From assembly GCF_030867145.1 (NCBI RefSeq), contig NC_134427.1, forward strand, positions 10,191,001-10,255,000: a stretch of DNA of 64,000 nt, read 5' to 3'. The translations under genes and the position numbers were made by a program. The notes beneath the pieces were generated by a model, which did not search any database, was not told where the DNA came from, and saw only the letters and a list, made by a program, of their open reading frames with translations. Positions within the stretch are counted from its first letter, which is position 1. The number at the start of each line of letters is the position of its first letter. Source of the stretch: Opisthocomus hoazin. Lineage: Eukaryota; Chordata; Aves; Opisthocomiformes; Opisthocomidae. Of the stretch, positions 1 to 15,177 are shown piece by piece.

Positions 1-3000
1 CATACCATGGCGTTTGGTAAACCCATAGAGAGCTACTTACCGTTCCCCTTCACGAACCAAAGGGCGTTTGCTTAATAACTCTCTACCCAGATGTGTTCAG
101 CAAAGCACAGAAAGAGTCATTGTTTACCAGTCCGGGAGAATGTCCTTGATCCAGGAAGACACAAAGCCTACCCAGAGCTGCTGCCAACTCTGTGTGTGCT
201 GCTTTTTGGAAAAATCTAGTTTAATGAATGTGAGGCAGTCTCCCACATGAGCAATGGTGATGCGTGCCAGTCCCACCTGAGCGTTACACAAACAGAGGCA
301 CTGGTTACCAGTAAGATGGACATCTGGATTTTCCCTTATGGAAGACTAGAAATAAATTGGCTGGGACACAAACTCTCAGTTGGATTAACTCTTAGTAATT
401 TCACATTTCCAGTATCATTCCTCTCAAAAGCTACAAGCAGGGTGAAAATTCACCTCCTGGTGTTCCTGCTGACTTCCTTGCTTGGGCAGGTCTCTGGAGC
501 TGGCTTGAACTTCTGTGGTGTTTGTTCTTGATTACTTTTTTTCTTTATTAGGGACCTATTCTGCATTTAAATTTCTTGCTTTAAAAACAACAGAAAGCAT
601 AGAGAAGTTATGTGACAGTGGAAAGACTCTCAACTGTTGAAGATGACAACAAATGGAGTTTCTGCCCAAGTCAAGAAAATATCTTTTAAGTTTGTCTTTT
701 AGGAACTGATGAGAGACCTTGTGCTTTCTCATAGCATCAAAACTAATATGTCAAATCTGAAAACTGCTGCCTTTAAAATAGTTAGATTATTAACTTCTTC
801 ACTAAGAATATTTGCTAAATTACCGCTTATTTCCAACAACAGGCATCTTTTATTAAGAAACTCAATTTGGATAATCAAGAACCACCCACTGTGAAATGAA
901 TGAATTGTGTTCTCCAGAGATACAATGACTTTCTTTACTAGTGCTGTGCCTCAACAATAAGGTAATGCATCCCTGACTTGGCAAATGTGGCTTTGGAAAA
1001 CTAATGTTATTATTTATTTATTTATCACAGACAGATTAAATTGTTTGTTAAATTAAAGCAAAGTCTTAGGGAGTAATAAATGCCAAAAAAATAGCACACC
1101 AAATAGACCAACACTAAAAGTAGAGTCCTTCTTCCAAACTGTCAGCACCAGCTGTAAGCTTTAATGTTTCTTTCGGAAGAAACTGGGTGAGCAAAAACAT
1201 GAAAGAATGCTACACTCTTCTCTTTTTTCAAACAACACAACTCTTACTACAAATAAGTTAGAAGCTAGGTAAAGGATTTCTGACAGCATCTCTGTCTCAC
1301 CATTGATGAGAATGAGCCTTATTTGCTGTTACTTCTTTGTAGTGAACCTTTTGGGATCTGGCACACAGATCTGCAGGACAAATTTGCAGTTTTCTACAGA
1401 ATTCATCATTGCAGTGTTGGCCAGGTTAGGTGAGCCTGAGGTGAGCAAGGCTGGGCACAGCTAAACCTCACCCCAGTTTTCCTTCCACACAAAACACAGT
1501 TAATGAGTATATCAAGCTAGCACTCCAGGCCAGGATGCCCTGTCTTGGGGATCCTGCATTCAGCACCAAACAGGAGACTTCAGTAGGGAAACTTGACCAG
1601 AAAACTTCACTGCAAGGCATCAAACAGCAAGTGAGCTCAAGAAAATTCATCTTTATGCACAGGGAGAGATCTGAGGTGGTGCCCATGTCCCCAGGTGCTA
1701 AGCGGATGAATATCCAGAGCAGTCAGTTTTGTAAAATGGAGTGAAACATTTCAGGAAAAGTAATTTCTTTTGCTTGTTTGGGCTGGAAAGAAATGGATGT
1801 GCTTATCTGGACTCTGGTCTCCAGGAAGCTTGACTCTTTGGGTGCCTTTTGCACAAGATGCCTCTTTCACAAGACAGCAATACCAAAGATCTGTACGTTT
1901 GTCAGCTCTTAACACATAAGGGACTCCCATTAGAGCTTAATTTTACCCTATCTGGTACAAGTTTACATCTGCCAAGCTTTTCTCATAGAACAGCAACAAG
2001 AGGGATGAAATTTTTAGAGGCTGTACGATGCAGACCTTTCAAGCCAGGTGTCAAAAAACTTCCTAATAAAAGATTTTTCTTTACTATCTGTAAAAGCTAG
2101 GCTCTTATTTCCTCTCCCTGTGAGTTCACCTGCCTCCGGCGGCAGCAGGGTGTGCTCTGGCAGCAGATCTTCACCAATGCTGGCAGCTGTGCTAGGGCAA
2201 CACGACCCCTGAGCTTCGCAAGTCACAGCAGCAGGCCATGAGATCTGCATTTGGACTCACAACAAAGAGAAATCCGTTTTAAAAGATTCTCTTGACTGAA
2301 CTATGAAACTGTTTCTCTTCTTCTTTTGTAAGCATGTGATATTCTTACAAAGAATAGTTAAAAAACCTGTTAAGTTTGCTTTGCATATTTAAGTGATGTG
2401 CCACGACATACCACCCTCTATAACAATGTAATGAACTGATCCAGAGAACACTGACACCAGCCAATATTTTCAGCTATGAAGCAAAACAGACTTTATCCAA
2501 CTTCTACGGTTGTCTCTTTTCTCTGCTTCCATGGAGGTTAAGGATGGACATGTAATTTTTTTTTTTTTAATATTACTGGATGTGAAGAAGGTCTATTTTT
2601 TAATGATTGAACCACTTCATTCTGAAAGGAAGATTTTTCCTCTTTTCTTGCCATTGATATAACATTTTTATGTTGTTTGTAGGAATTATGGTTTTTATCT
2701 TCCTGTCAACAAAATATGCATGCAAATAGACTTGGATTATTTATAGAGCAACATCAAATTAAACTGCTTGTATAATGACTTAGAACTGGTTATCGCTATC
2801 CTGCATAATATCTGTTTAAACACACTACTTGCAACAAGCTCTGCTAATCAAAGGAGGAAACAAAAACACAATGTCACTAATTTTATGCATGCCATAATGT
2901 GCTGTTCAGCTCTCAGCATTGCAGCCCTATGCAGTGCAGCAGGGTGATGCTGTTTTTACCAGTGTGTGCTCTTCAGCTTCTACACTGCTCTTTGGAGAAT

Positions 3001-6000
3001 ATTATATTGGGCAAATTACAGATTTCAGGGCTCAGACATGTTTGAAAAGCTGATGGAGACATTCATGCACATTCTCTTTCTCCTGCCATGCACTACAGGA
3101 GTCTCGGATGAAGGCTGGGAGCTGTGGAGCAAGATCTACCCAGACCTATCCTATCTACAAGTTCTATCCAGACTGGGGATGGAAGGTAAGGGGCAACTGG
3201 GGTTCTTCAGTAACACTACCGAGCATTTTAAACACCCACAAACCTCTGTGGAGCATGGGAGGGTAGGTGGGCAAAGGAGACCCGACGGGCTCTGGGACAG
3301 CCACCTCCCAGCCCTTCTGAGACAGCCAAGGTGGAGCAGCAGGTCTGCATGGCTGGGACACACTGCGAGTTGGTTTTCTCTTCACCCAGATAAACTGTAG
3401 ATGTCCCCGCCTCCTGCGTCCACCAGCCAGCACGGCTCTATGGCATCGCCTTTGGCAGAGCTTGGCTGGTTTGCAGTATCTCAATTGCCCACTGGAGCCT
3501 GGCACTGGGCTGAGTGTCCTAGGAAAGCAGCAAGCCTTACAATTCGGGCTTAGAAGTCTTACACATTCCTGGCTTAGCCTTGTCTGCTCACATTAACCAG
3601 AAACTATTAAAATCATCAAGTGCTTCAGGAAATGGCTTTTGTCTGTAATACAGCTGCGTTCTGGCTGCCTTCCCTCTGGCAAAAGCTACAGTGCAGGCTG
3701 CAAGGAGCCTCACCCCTACATCATGAAAATGACCTCTATCCATTTCCAGACTTTCCTGCTTGCCTTATGTGTCCATGTACCTGCAACAGAAGCAAGACAG
3801 TGCCCTTACACCAGCAGCAGAGCTGTACTGAACATCTGAAGAAGAGTTACCCACAAGACAGCTCATAACTGCATTGTCTTTGCTGGAAACCATGAGGAGC
3901 CCCAAACCGGCTGCAGACACAGCAGTTATTTAAAAATGATGACAACAAAACAGGGCAGTCCTCATCACATTGAAGCGTGTGAGAGTCTGACAGGAAATAA
4001 ATTGGACCTTCAGTCAACCATTTAGAAGAGTTAGAAACTCCCCAGTGCAGGTCATTTAATTTGGTAAGAAAAAAAATAGAGGTGGATTTTTTTTTCCTGC
4101 CTCCCTAACTATTTTTACCTCTTGGACTCACTCTGCTGGTGATGGAGGAACTGATGCCATAGAAAGAGTATTTTTGCTGGCTTCAGTCCACACAGAAGCA
4201 GGAATCCACCTCTCTTTCTATAAACTCCTGTTTTTCCTGAACTATGTAATGATGCTGGGTTTGAAGTGTTGCCATTTACTCACAGAAGAAAGTGCAAAGG
4301 GGCAAATTCTTCCCTTTTATATCTGTTGTTCACCATAACTACAGCAATGTCACTCAAAAAATTGTGCCAGTGAGAGGATAGGTATCCCCTTGCAAAGCTG
4401 ATGCTGGTGGCCAGTATGGATTAGGCAGGGCAGGCACATGAGGAGGAGCAGAGCTCTCCTGTCCTCCTAAGACACTCTGCCTTCACCCTGCCCAGCATGT
4501 CCTTGCTGGAAAGGGGAGAAGGAAACCATCCCTCATTTCCAAAACTCTCACTGAAAGGAAAGAGCAGTGAAAAACTGAATAAATTGTCTTCCCTCAAAGG
4601 GAAAAAGACCAAGAGAGGAAAAAATAGACACTTATGGATCCTATATGAACTCTGTTTTGCACCAACAAAGACCTATTTAAAAAGGGAGAAAGTGCTACCC
4701 TCAGAGCCCTGTTCAGAACAAATTTGCTTTCTCAACATTTCCCAGCAAGATTATGGATCCACTGAACTTTAAAAGTGTTTAATCAGCACAGTGCTGGCTG
4801 ACAGCAAAGGCAGGAGCAGCTCTGAGGGCATTTCCTAAGCTGCCAGCCTCCCTCTAAAAGCCACCTGGATGCGCTGCTTTGATTCTCAATCCTCTCGGAT
4901 GCCCCAAATGTGTTAGTATTTCTAATAATACCTGCCTGTTCCTTGAGTGTGTAACAGATGAACTGCCTCTAATGGCTACAAGAATTCACCCACAGGTGTA
5001 AAATAAACCAAGGTCAAAATCCTTTGTTTGAAACAGGATGTATTGATGGACAGCCTGCATGCTAAACAGGCTGAAAACAAAAAGATTATAACACTAAACC
5101 TGCAGCGGTGGGAAAATCTTCCGTCTCTGAGGATAGATTCTACATGTCCTGCTGCAACCTGTAGGCAGAGTCTTGGCACAGGAGGGCTTCCTTCAACCCA
5201 ATTACCGTGTTTCTTTGAAGGTGTAAACTACCTGGCCTGTACCATGCATTGCAAGCAGCTGGAGTAGGTGTGATCTTGGAAAGCTCTCTACAGCCAAGGA
5301 AGTCCCTTGAGGTATGGGCCAGAGTACCCTGCTCTTTGCAGCCCTGCAGCTGGAGGTGGTCTAGGTGGCAGCGACGGCATGGAAACCAGTGGTCAAACCA
5401 GCCCCGTGGCGGGGCCAGGGAGCTTCACACCTCTTGCACGTTTGCTCGAGGCGCTCAGCAATGTGAGACCTGTGCTTCCCTGAAACCATGGCAACCAGAG
5501 ATTTACTTCGAAAATAAAGAAAGGCTGCATTTCTGCAGAGGAGATAGCAGCTTCTGCAAGGTGTGAGTTCACTGTCTTCCTGTATCCCTGACCAAATCTG
5601 GGCCAGATTCAGTCTCTGTCCAACTGCGTAAAGGAAACTCATTATTAACAAAGCTGCAGGATTAAGCAGGAGAAGAAACATCTTTGCACATTCGAGCACG
5701 AATCCCAGCTGGCCAACAGCAGCCACTGAAAGGTGAATTGCTGGAAGAGGGAAGCACTTCCCAACACACCTCCATCTCCTATCTGCCTCCCACTAAGGAT
5801 GGACAACCCAGTAACCTCACTTTCCTTCTTTCAGGCCTACTCAGGTTTAGCTCCTGCCACTGCAGCGGGACCCGCGTGCTGTGAAGGGGGCTGGCACCCC
5901 AGGCAGGGTTCATGCATGGCTCGGGCTGCCCAGCTCCAGCCCCTCTGCTCAGCACTACTGCCCGACCCCCAAAACCCCAGCCAGTCAGCCTGCATTTCTT

Positions 6001-9000
6001 TGGTCAAGAAGCCCTGCTCAGCAAGTCCCTTTCCACACCCAGAAACTGGGTTTTGTCACCTGCCGGAGAGATTTGCTCAGTGGTGGAGGTAATCTGAGCC
6101 AGGAGAGGCACTGCTATCTTCTGGTGTGAGGAGGCAGATCAGCAGTCGTTTGGCTGGACCTTGAGCTTCCCACTTGGAAAGGTGAGAGGAAAAGTAATAG
6201 TCAAACAGGGATTGGAAAGCCTGGCTGGATAGAAACTCAGGCCTCGCCTTCTCCTCTCCTCTTGACAGCTTTCACATTTTGACTGAACCATAACATTAAT
6301 AAACAATGAATTGTGAGTTCTCAGTTTCACTGGCTTTTCACTGACATCTTGATGTGCAGTTTCTCATTCTTTTTTAATATAAAACCTGAGCAGAGTGTCG
6401 GGACTCTTCCTGGAGTCAGAGCTGACTCGTCACAGCTAAAGGCATTAATAAAAGCTATTTTGCTCATGTGCATGAAGTTGAATCTGGGCTTAATGGCTTT
6501 CTCTACCACAAGAAGAAAAAAAACCCCAAGATTAAACCAGTATATTCTGGAACTACTTCAGTCTTAAACAAGTAACAGAATGATAAGCCAAAGGGAGGAG
6601 AAAGTTAATGCTAAAATGCACTCAGGCCTCCAAGCAGAACTTGAGAAAGGAGGGAATGCCAGGAGGGAGTTTTCTCTGCAGCAGGCTATTATTGTACAGC
6701 CTGCAAATTGTACTTAAACACTGAATTGCTCCATTGTTAGAAGCACTTAAAACATAAAACCGAGCAGAAACAGGTTTCCTTGTTCTGGCTGTGGGAGGTA
6801 CTGGAGCTTTTAGATCAATTGTTATGCAAATCTGTCTCTAGTTTCAACCTGGGTTAAAAGCTGTTCTCCAGTCAATTAAAATCGGAGTCTCTAAAGTGGT
6901 TCTTGCACAAAGGTTAACTTTCCATAGATGTCAGGCTGTGGTTTTGCATTTTAAAATGTAGCTAGGAGCCCCATTCCTCGCTCACAGGAGAGAGAGGGGG
7001 GAAATAGTCATTAGAAGGACATTGGTGCAGGTGCACTAGAGGAGAGGGCTTGCCCTCAGCTGGCCACCGCAGCCACCCCAGCAAGGTCCACCAGAAAATC
7101 CCACCCCAGACTGAGGGCTAATGGTCTGTGTGGATGCCACCTGCCTAAGAGCAGAGCATCTGGCAGGTTGGTATGGGTGGGCTGAGGTGGGGCAGAGCTA
7201 TGGATCGGACGCAGCCTTGGGATGCAATTTCTGGTTTTGTGGCAGGGCACTAGCTCAAAGCAGCGCCCAAGACGAGGGCGCAAGCACAGCTGGCAGCTAG
7301 GGTGAAGCAGGAGTGCTTCAGACACAAAATCCTCACTAACTCTCTGTCCAGAGGCTCACGAGGCTTTTTGATGCTCTCAGCCCCAGGTGAGGTTCAGGAG
7401 GTGCTGCCAGCCCTGCATCAGGCTGCACAGCGCTCAGCAGGGCACAACGTGCAGAGCGATGCTGGCTTCTCCTCCCCACGAGTACCGGCTACGCCAGCCC
7501 TGCTGAGATCACGGGGAAGAGGTCACTGGTTTTTATAGCAGCAAATTTGGAGAACACATGGTAGCACCAAACACGCACACGAGCACACCCAGCACTGCTG
7601 CTTCCTGCCTGCTGGCAGCAGGCAGAGCCACGGGCACCAAGTTCTCCATCACGACACCGAGCATCCCAGCCCTGCGGTCCCCCTGGGCTTTGCTGCCTGC
7701 CTGTATTACAAAAACCATCTGCGACACCAAGATGCATACCACATAATCCTCCTTTTTCTAAGGCACTTGGCCTACACTTCCAGAAAAGAAGCGTCAAACC
7801 GCTTATAATTCCAAACCGCGGAAGTTTGCACTTCTTAGCAGGGCAGTTTATATGAACCTGTGTTTCCGACTCCCTCATCTCAGACCACGAGCCATCACCT
7901 GCTCCTCCACCTCTTCAGAGCAAAGCCTATGTTTCTGGAAGACCGGTGCTGTAAAACCGCTCCCGGCTTTGTGGAGCCAGTTGATTTAAACACATCATTT
8001 TCCAGCAGGCAGACAAGTTTCCCTTTCAGCAACGTGCTTTATCGGCCAGTACATGAGTTGGTTGGTAAAATGCATAAGTATGTTGTTAATCAGGATGTAT
8101 GATGAGCAGTGCGTGCAGTGTCGAGCCCTTCCCTAGGGGAACTGGGTTTTCCAGGGAACCCAGGCTGCAAACACAGCTCATCTCATGCTCAGCAAAATGT
8201 ATGCGAGTAGCAGCGACGCTCGGCCAAGCACCACAAGCTGGTGAGCACCCGAGTTGCCCCAGCCACACAACAGCCAGAGAGGTCGGTGCTGGGGATTCAG
8301 GGACACCAGTCATGGGCTGAAAGCTGGCTTATGACACAGCGCACACTCTGGCGAGGGCAGCAAGACAGCAGGTGGGATAATGGAGGATAATAGCTGTACA
8401 GTTAGAAATCATAATGATTCAGCCTACACAGAGGGTTAGTTTTCAAGAGAGCCGTTATCTCAGCTCTGATGCCTGGATGTCAGAGCTCCTATGCCTGTTT
8501 TATTGGTTAAGTACATGGTTTTATTGCTGTTTATAGAAGTACGTCTGCATACAGAGCAGCAAGGGAGCACATTAGCCAGGAAGTGCTGAGCTTGCACCGA
8601 CTGCTGTGTGAGAGCATCCAGATCCCAGCCCAGCCTCTCTGAGGGGGCTGATCAGTGCATGTAGAGGGCCACCTTAATTTCCAGGTCATGATCCCTGTCT
8701 GATAAACAAAAGTAACCCAAATCACTTTTCCTTGTTGATGAAAATGTTGTTAACAGGGAGAAGGGAGTCAGAGGAAGAGTGGAGCAAAGCCCTTTCTTCT
8801 CTCGTGTCACCCTTGGGCTGTTTTCCCATCTGCCTTCCAGGTTTGTGACTATTTCTGCACTCTACTACTTTCTACATTAAATATCACCACTCGTTGGTGA
8901 TACACTTTCTGGTACGTTTCCAGGGGAGCCCCACAGGGGCTGGCCACTGCAGCGGGGTTTTACGTAGAGCTTAGCAGCATCTGCAGGCCCTTGGGTGATG

Positions 9001-12000
9001 GAGGATCCCTTCCCAGAACCCCAAACCCTTTAATTTCCACTCATTTCAAGTTCTCAGCTCTAAAAGCAAAACAAGCCCACAAAGGAGTGATACCTGTGCC
9101 AGCCTACACTTGCCCCTCTCAGGACAGCCCTGCTCCCAGGGGTGCAGATTTCCCCAGCTCTGGAAGGGATGACATGGCCCTGACTGCCTTTGTGGTATTC
9201 TTTGGGAGCTGCTGAGGCAGGCAGGGGTTAGATCCCCCCAGCAGCAGGAGGGAAATAGAGTCTTGGCTGCCTCTTCCCAGTGCAAAACTTTCAGCTTCTT
9301 TCCATGGGTCTGAAAGGAAAATTCGCATCATTCCTCCTTCATATGTGACAGCCACACTATTTCACTCTGTCTCAAAGAAAACCTACTTTTGAAATAAAGG
9401 TAGGCTGCAGAGATTTTACTTTAATTATGTAAATATATCTATAAAGGAATAAACCTGAGGGATATTGCAAATCATTTTCCAGGCTGGTGCGTATCTGTGC
9501 ATGGAAAATGGATCTAGAGATGGGTGACTCGGGCTTTTCTGCAGGCACACTTATGCCAGGACTTCTTTTTCTTTATTATTATTATTATTATTTCTCTGAC
9601 AAATTGAAGCAAAGCAAAATATTTGGGCTCAAGCTTCTCTGCTGAACACTCTACCCTAGTTCTTCCCAAAGACGACCAGCCCTAAGGTAGTCACTGTACA
9701 TTACGAAATTCTGAAACAGAAAGCCAGCGTCCCACCTGATGAACATTGCAGAGTTCACATGTTGTGGGAAGTCCGGAGGGCGATGAACCACGGTGACGGC
9801 CTGTGCTGGTGGGTTGAGCAGAAGAAGGATGCGAGCAGGCCAGATGCACCTCTCCACTCCCCCTACAGCTAGGCACCCCATTCCCAGCCCCGTCACCCCA
9901 CAGGCAGGTGAAAGCCCTGGGTTGTGGGGCTGCAGCTCTCACCTATGCAGGCTGAGCTGATGTTGCTCTGGGACACCCAGAGCAGCTGGGCTCTCACAGC
10001 CTGGCGTTTGGGAGGATGGCACCATCTGCTGCAGAGCACCCAGGTGCTAGGTCAGAGTTTGGCCTGGAGCAAAGGACACTGGAGGGAATCAGCCGTCTTT
10101 GGGGAGCTGTATGCAAAATGTCATCTGAGCAGCAGCTGTCTGCTCCTCACCCTGCGCAGATTCCACCATGGCTCCCAGAGCCCATCCTGGCAGATCACCA
10201 GTGTCCTCCCAGCAGCAAGAGACACTTGCACATCCAGTTGTCACCGATGGAAGTCCACAGACACCTGGACTTCACCTCAAATGAGCTCAGAATCCACCCT
10301 GGTGCATTCTGCAAAGGCAACAAGGGGCAAGTAGACTAAAAAGTACTCAAACACTAAACATTAGCAGCTACAGAGAGGCTGTGGGAATAGGCACATTAGA
10401 TACCGCAGCTGCACAGGAAGTTTTTTTCCCACTTCTGCAGTTTCACTGTGCAGCTCTTGGCAGCCCCACAGCATCCCACTGCCCACACGTGGGCTCATGC
10501 CACAGCAGTGGGTGCCCAGCCGTCCCCAACTCACAGCATCCCCTGTGCCATCTGCACAACGGCTCTTGGGGAAGGAAAAAGGAAATGAGTGGGAGAGAAT
10601 AACATGCAACAGTTGTATTTTTGCTTTGCATTAAGATTTGTTTGTCAAGTAAAATCGCCCTCTTACGAGCTTTGATGACTGGAACACTGGGATATTCAAC
10701 TGCCTACACTTCAAGTTTGACTCCAACCCCTTAGTAGAGTCTGAACCCATTCTGGAGATTGTTCCATCCCCCCTGGAGCAGCATTGCTTTAATTACATCT
10801 TTACAGCCCTAATGGATGTCCTTGGTAAAGATTATAGACCTGCTGTTAGAAATTTGTTGTGGGACAATGCTTAGACAATGATAACACAGCTACTGGGGAG
10901 CTAGCAGTTCGGTGTAAGGATGGTGCAATTCACAGTGCACCGTGTGAGTTGTGTTTGCGTTGACACATTCTGTGGAAACAGAAACATGAACTATTAGGAA
11001 TGACTGTAATTAGCATATGACTAATTCATTGGGCTATTTCAGTTTCCATTTCATTTAGAAAAAGTTTCAGGATCACACATCATCTGGGAGAAGTGTATTA
11101 CAGACCAGCAGGCAAATCCCTCGATTTTCTGGTCTAGTCCCACCGGCAGTTTCTGATAACTCAGCTCCTGCTGCAGAGCACACAGAAGCCATGAATGAGC
11201 CCAACTCTTTCCTATGAAATCCTGTTTCAGACTGACCTGCCCCCTATCATAAGCTCTCACACACCCAGCAAACAGGAATCTCTGCCAAATAACTCAAGGT
11301 TTGGGTCCCTTCACTGAGGAACACAGTGCTGCAGAGGAAGAGTCAGACCCCACCTTTAGATTTCGCTGTAGAAAGCTGTCTCACGCACAGACAAGGTGTG
11401 GAGCCAATTAGACTACAGTAGTATTGAGGTTAGTGTCCAGATCCTTCACAGAGCAAAGAAATTAGATGGTCAGGCCCTTTCAGAGCCCTTCAGGAGCTGT
11501 CTGCTCATCATAACACTGTCACAGAGGTTTTGCCGTAAATCATACAGCACTAATGATCACCAAACTACTCAGCCATGGAAAATTGCCTTAATGCTATGTC
11601 AATGCATTAATGAATGATCCATTAATTAATTCAAATATTACTGAACATTGGCCTTGCTTTCCTACTAGGCTAGAATGACTTAGTGTCAAATCCAAACAGG
11701 AGAGTGGTGTTTAAGCCATCTCTGAAACCATGACATGAGGACCCCAGACACCTGCGGGCCAGCAGCAGCCAGTGTTTGTTTGATGAGCAAAGGAGAAAGC
11801 ATGAGTCTCCACCAAGCTGGAATGGTCTTTCTGGTAAGAGGGAGCAGGTCCCTTTGCAGATCCAAAGCATCATTGCATCTCACCCAGAGAAGGCCTTCAA
11901 CCATGAAGCTCCTTTGAAGGGACCCTTGGCAGTACCAGGGACAAAAGCAGATTTGCAGCCACGCCTGGCAATGCTGCTCCTGCAGGTGCTCGTGCCTTGG

Positions 12001-15000
12001 GCACAGACAGAGGAAGAGAAGTCTCTGATGCATAAGCACCGTGCTTTTTAATTTTCCAGCATAGTCATAAAGTCTGGAAAGCTTTCACATCCTTTCTTTC
12101 TGCAAAAGTATTAGATTATTGATTCATTACTAAAACAAACAAAAAAACTACTTGGATTGTTTATGAAGAGGTTACTAATGTAGTAAATCCCTTGATACAG
12201 GAATTAATTCACTGTAGTGTTAATCACTTAACTGGCCAGTAAGCCAGTGATATCAGCAAGCAATGGTTAGAAACTACAGGTGTTCTGAACACAGCAGGAA
12301 TCCAACTACAAAGAATAGCTGAGGCACAACTAGTTCCATCCAGGAAAGAGTTGAGATGGGATGTTTTATATTTTATAACGAAGACAATGTCCAATGCCTG
12401 CAAGCTGAAGCTGAGTACATTCAGCGTTAAAATAAGCAGCAGCTTCCCATCTTTGTGGAAGACCTAAACACTGAAAGAACAGGGAAGTCTTTAAAATGGG
12501 ATCTTTCTGAAAGGCAAGATTTCATCTGCATCCAGGAGAAAAAGTCCTTTGCAAGCACAGGATCATGTCAGCCTTGCTGCATCCCAGGAGCAGAGATGTG
12601 CGCAGCAGCAGATTTCTTTCCATGAAAGAAATCAAGAGTCACTAGAAACCCTCTGAACAGGTCAAAAAGAGAGGTAAAATGAGTAAGGAAAGGACTGAGA
12701 TCTCCTGAGCTCAGAGTCTCCAATCATCTCACACGTTTTCTCTGGGAAATTGGGATGCTCACAATGCAAAGCCTCCCGTATGAGCTTGGTCTCACCACAC
12801 TGGCAGAAGAAAGCTTGGTGCACCCAGCCCTGCCCCACAGCAGCATGTCTCCCTGGGGAAGCTGAGTCTCTGGAAATCACTGTAACTTCAAAACATGGTG
12901 GATGATGATAACCTCAGTCCACAGCCAGGAGGAACTGCAACACTTTTTTAAATGGAAGCAGAATTAGATCAACTCCAGCTACTAGGGATAATCTTTCCTA
13001 ATAGCTGTTATTAGAATACAAATCTCTATGGCACCAGCCACCAGCACATTGTTAACCATTTCTGCATAGAAGTTAATTAAAATTACAAAAGTCCTGCAAG
13101 GCAGGAAGCATTCTTTCCTCGCAGTAGAGAACAGTAAGTGCAGAGGCGAGAGTTAAAAGGACTTGCCCTTGGTCCCTCGAGCAGCTCGGCAAACCAGCAC
13201 ATTCTCAGCTCCATCCCCTGCCTCAGAGAGGACCCAGCCCCGTGCATTGTCCTCAGGGCCAGGCTAGGGAAATAGAGGACACGTTATTAAAAAGAGAAGA
13301 ATAGCTCCTACCTAATAGCAACTCCCATGCATTTTTAAGTGACTGGGGGTTCAGGTGTGACACTGAAGCAATAAAGGTGGGAGGGGACATAAAAAAACCC
13401 ACTACAACCCTAAGGTGGTGAGGATTAGCCAATTATACATTCAGGAAGCTGTGTTAATTAGAAGCTTTTCAGGAGAAACGTCAAAGGACTTTGGAAACAC
13501 AGGAGGAAACCGATTTTTAACAAGCAGTTTTAAGTCCCCGTGTTGGAGAGGAGTCAGCAGTGCAATGTCCTCTGCTGGCATCTCCAGTTACTGCGGGGAA
13601 TCGCTCCAGCCGAGGCTGTGCTACACCAGCAGCCACCCGTCACCAACCGAGTGCAAGCCAGCGATTAGTCCGAGTGATTTTTTGGGGAATATTGTCATAT
13701 TAAAATGAGTAATCATGTAGCCGGGACTGGTGCAGGATTATTCCCTACATAATAGTCATAGCTCTTTGTGAGAGCCCAAAAGCACCTGGGTCATCTGATG
13801 GCTCAGAAGTGGCTCAGCGTCAGTGGCTCAGGGAGGAGGAATTGATTTTTCTGTTTTCTTAATGACAATGTGTAATGCAGCAGGTTTATGCACTAGTCAA
13901 CAGAGACCTGGGCTGTTCAAGAGGATTTGATAATAGCTCACATCTGAAACAGTTTATTTTTCCCAGGCAGAGGGAAGTGCAAATCAGAGAGTGGAACAAG
14001 TCACAATTAATTTACTTGTTCTTTATATCTGGTTATGGTCATCTCCTTTCTTGCTTAAGTCAGGCAAGCTCAGAACATGGGTGTGAATTTGTTTACGAGC
14101 GTCAAAATTGGTTCTTTTAAGCGTTACATATGCCTTCTTAAGAAGGGCACATGAAAACCATTTATTTTTTTTATAATTCTGAACAGACTGACCAGAGCTG
14201 TTTTAGCCTATTCCCAAATCAACACTAACTTTGAGGTAATTCTTGAGGTTTATTGCACTAATCAAGAAAACCAGGTCACATAAAAAGAGCCCATATTACG
14301 TGTGCAGGCAAAAGTTCCTTCTCAGCAGAGACTTGTTCACTCTGTGCTTGTGCTAGACCATTATTTCCACTTCCCTGAGATGCACTTTGTGAGGAATACT
14401 ACAGGGAGCAGACACCAGTTTTGGTGAATCATAGTGCACGGGGCTGTGAGTTGGAAACAAGGACCACAAACACCAAGATGTGGCAGATTTAATATTCCCC
14501 TCACACCCCCCCTCATCTTGAACAAGCGTGGAACATGGAGAGAAGTGTTGCTAAGAAACATCAGAGGGAAAAGGCTGCCCAGTGACCACAGGCACAAGTG
14601 ATGGAGTCCCAGAGCCCAAAATGTACTGACCACCTGCCAATGCCCCAGCCCATCCTTGCCAGCAGCTTGTTCACATAGTGACAGACAATAAGTGGACACG
14701 ATTTTTGACACAATAAACCTCAGAGACCTGATCAGGAGCTTCCAGACTCCCCTGGAGCACAAGCACAACTGCTCTGAGTAATAAACCTTGCAAAGGCCAG
14801 GTCTTGGTGTGGTGCTTAGGACACTGCACAAAGGCTGAGCATGGTTACAGCATTCGCAAACTCCAATGGCAGCCAGGGTAAGATGGCTGGGTTTTGTGAC
14901 TCCATGTCCCTTGGCACCCATGCAGTGCACCCAGCTCTACCAGCCTGTCTTATGGGTCTTGAGAGGCTGTGAATGATGCACAGGGGCTCAGACAGTCAGC

Positions 15001-15171
15001 ACCCACAAACATGATCTGGGGACTTGAAGTTTATTCACTTCACAAAAATGAAGCTTTCAATATTTCATTAGGATGTCTTGCATCTGTTAAACATCATCCC
15101 AGAGAGTTTGGTGACACTTACAATGAAGATGTGAAGAGATGTATTTGTTTTAGATGTAATTGGACAGCTGT
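1..15171. other. Spacer left of the FAM162-family gene
   Basis: I find no exon with family similarity, no RNA gene and no clear transposon here. Open frames are short and of random character. A 189-codon frame on the - strand at 14361-14930 is the longest but resembles nothing known to me. Confidence 0.5.
9572..9594 (+). repeat. ATT microsatellite
   Basis: A run of TTA/TTATT triplets (about six repeats) in gene-free DNA. Confidence 0.8.
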
Positions 15172-15177
15172 TTTATT
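15172..15177 (-). terminator. Candidate poly(A) signal for the FAM162-family gene
   Basis: AATAAA on the coding strand about 0.9 kb past the stop codon, the first canonical hexamer I find in that direction. Unconfirmed. Confidence 0.3.

Noticed and set aside
14361-14930. 189-codon frame on the - strand
   Set aside because: No recognisable domain, no neighbouring exon or promoter, cysteine-rich random-looking composition; likely chance.
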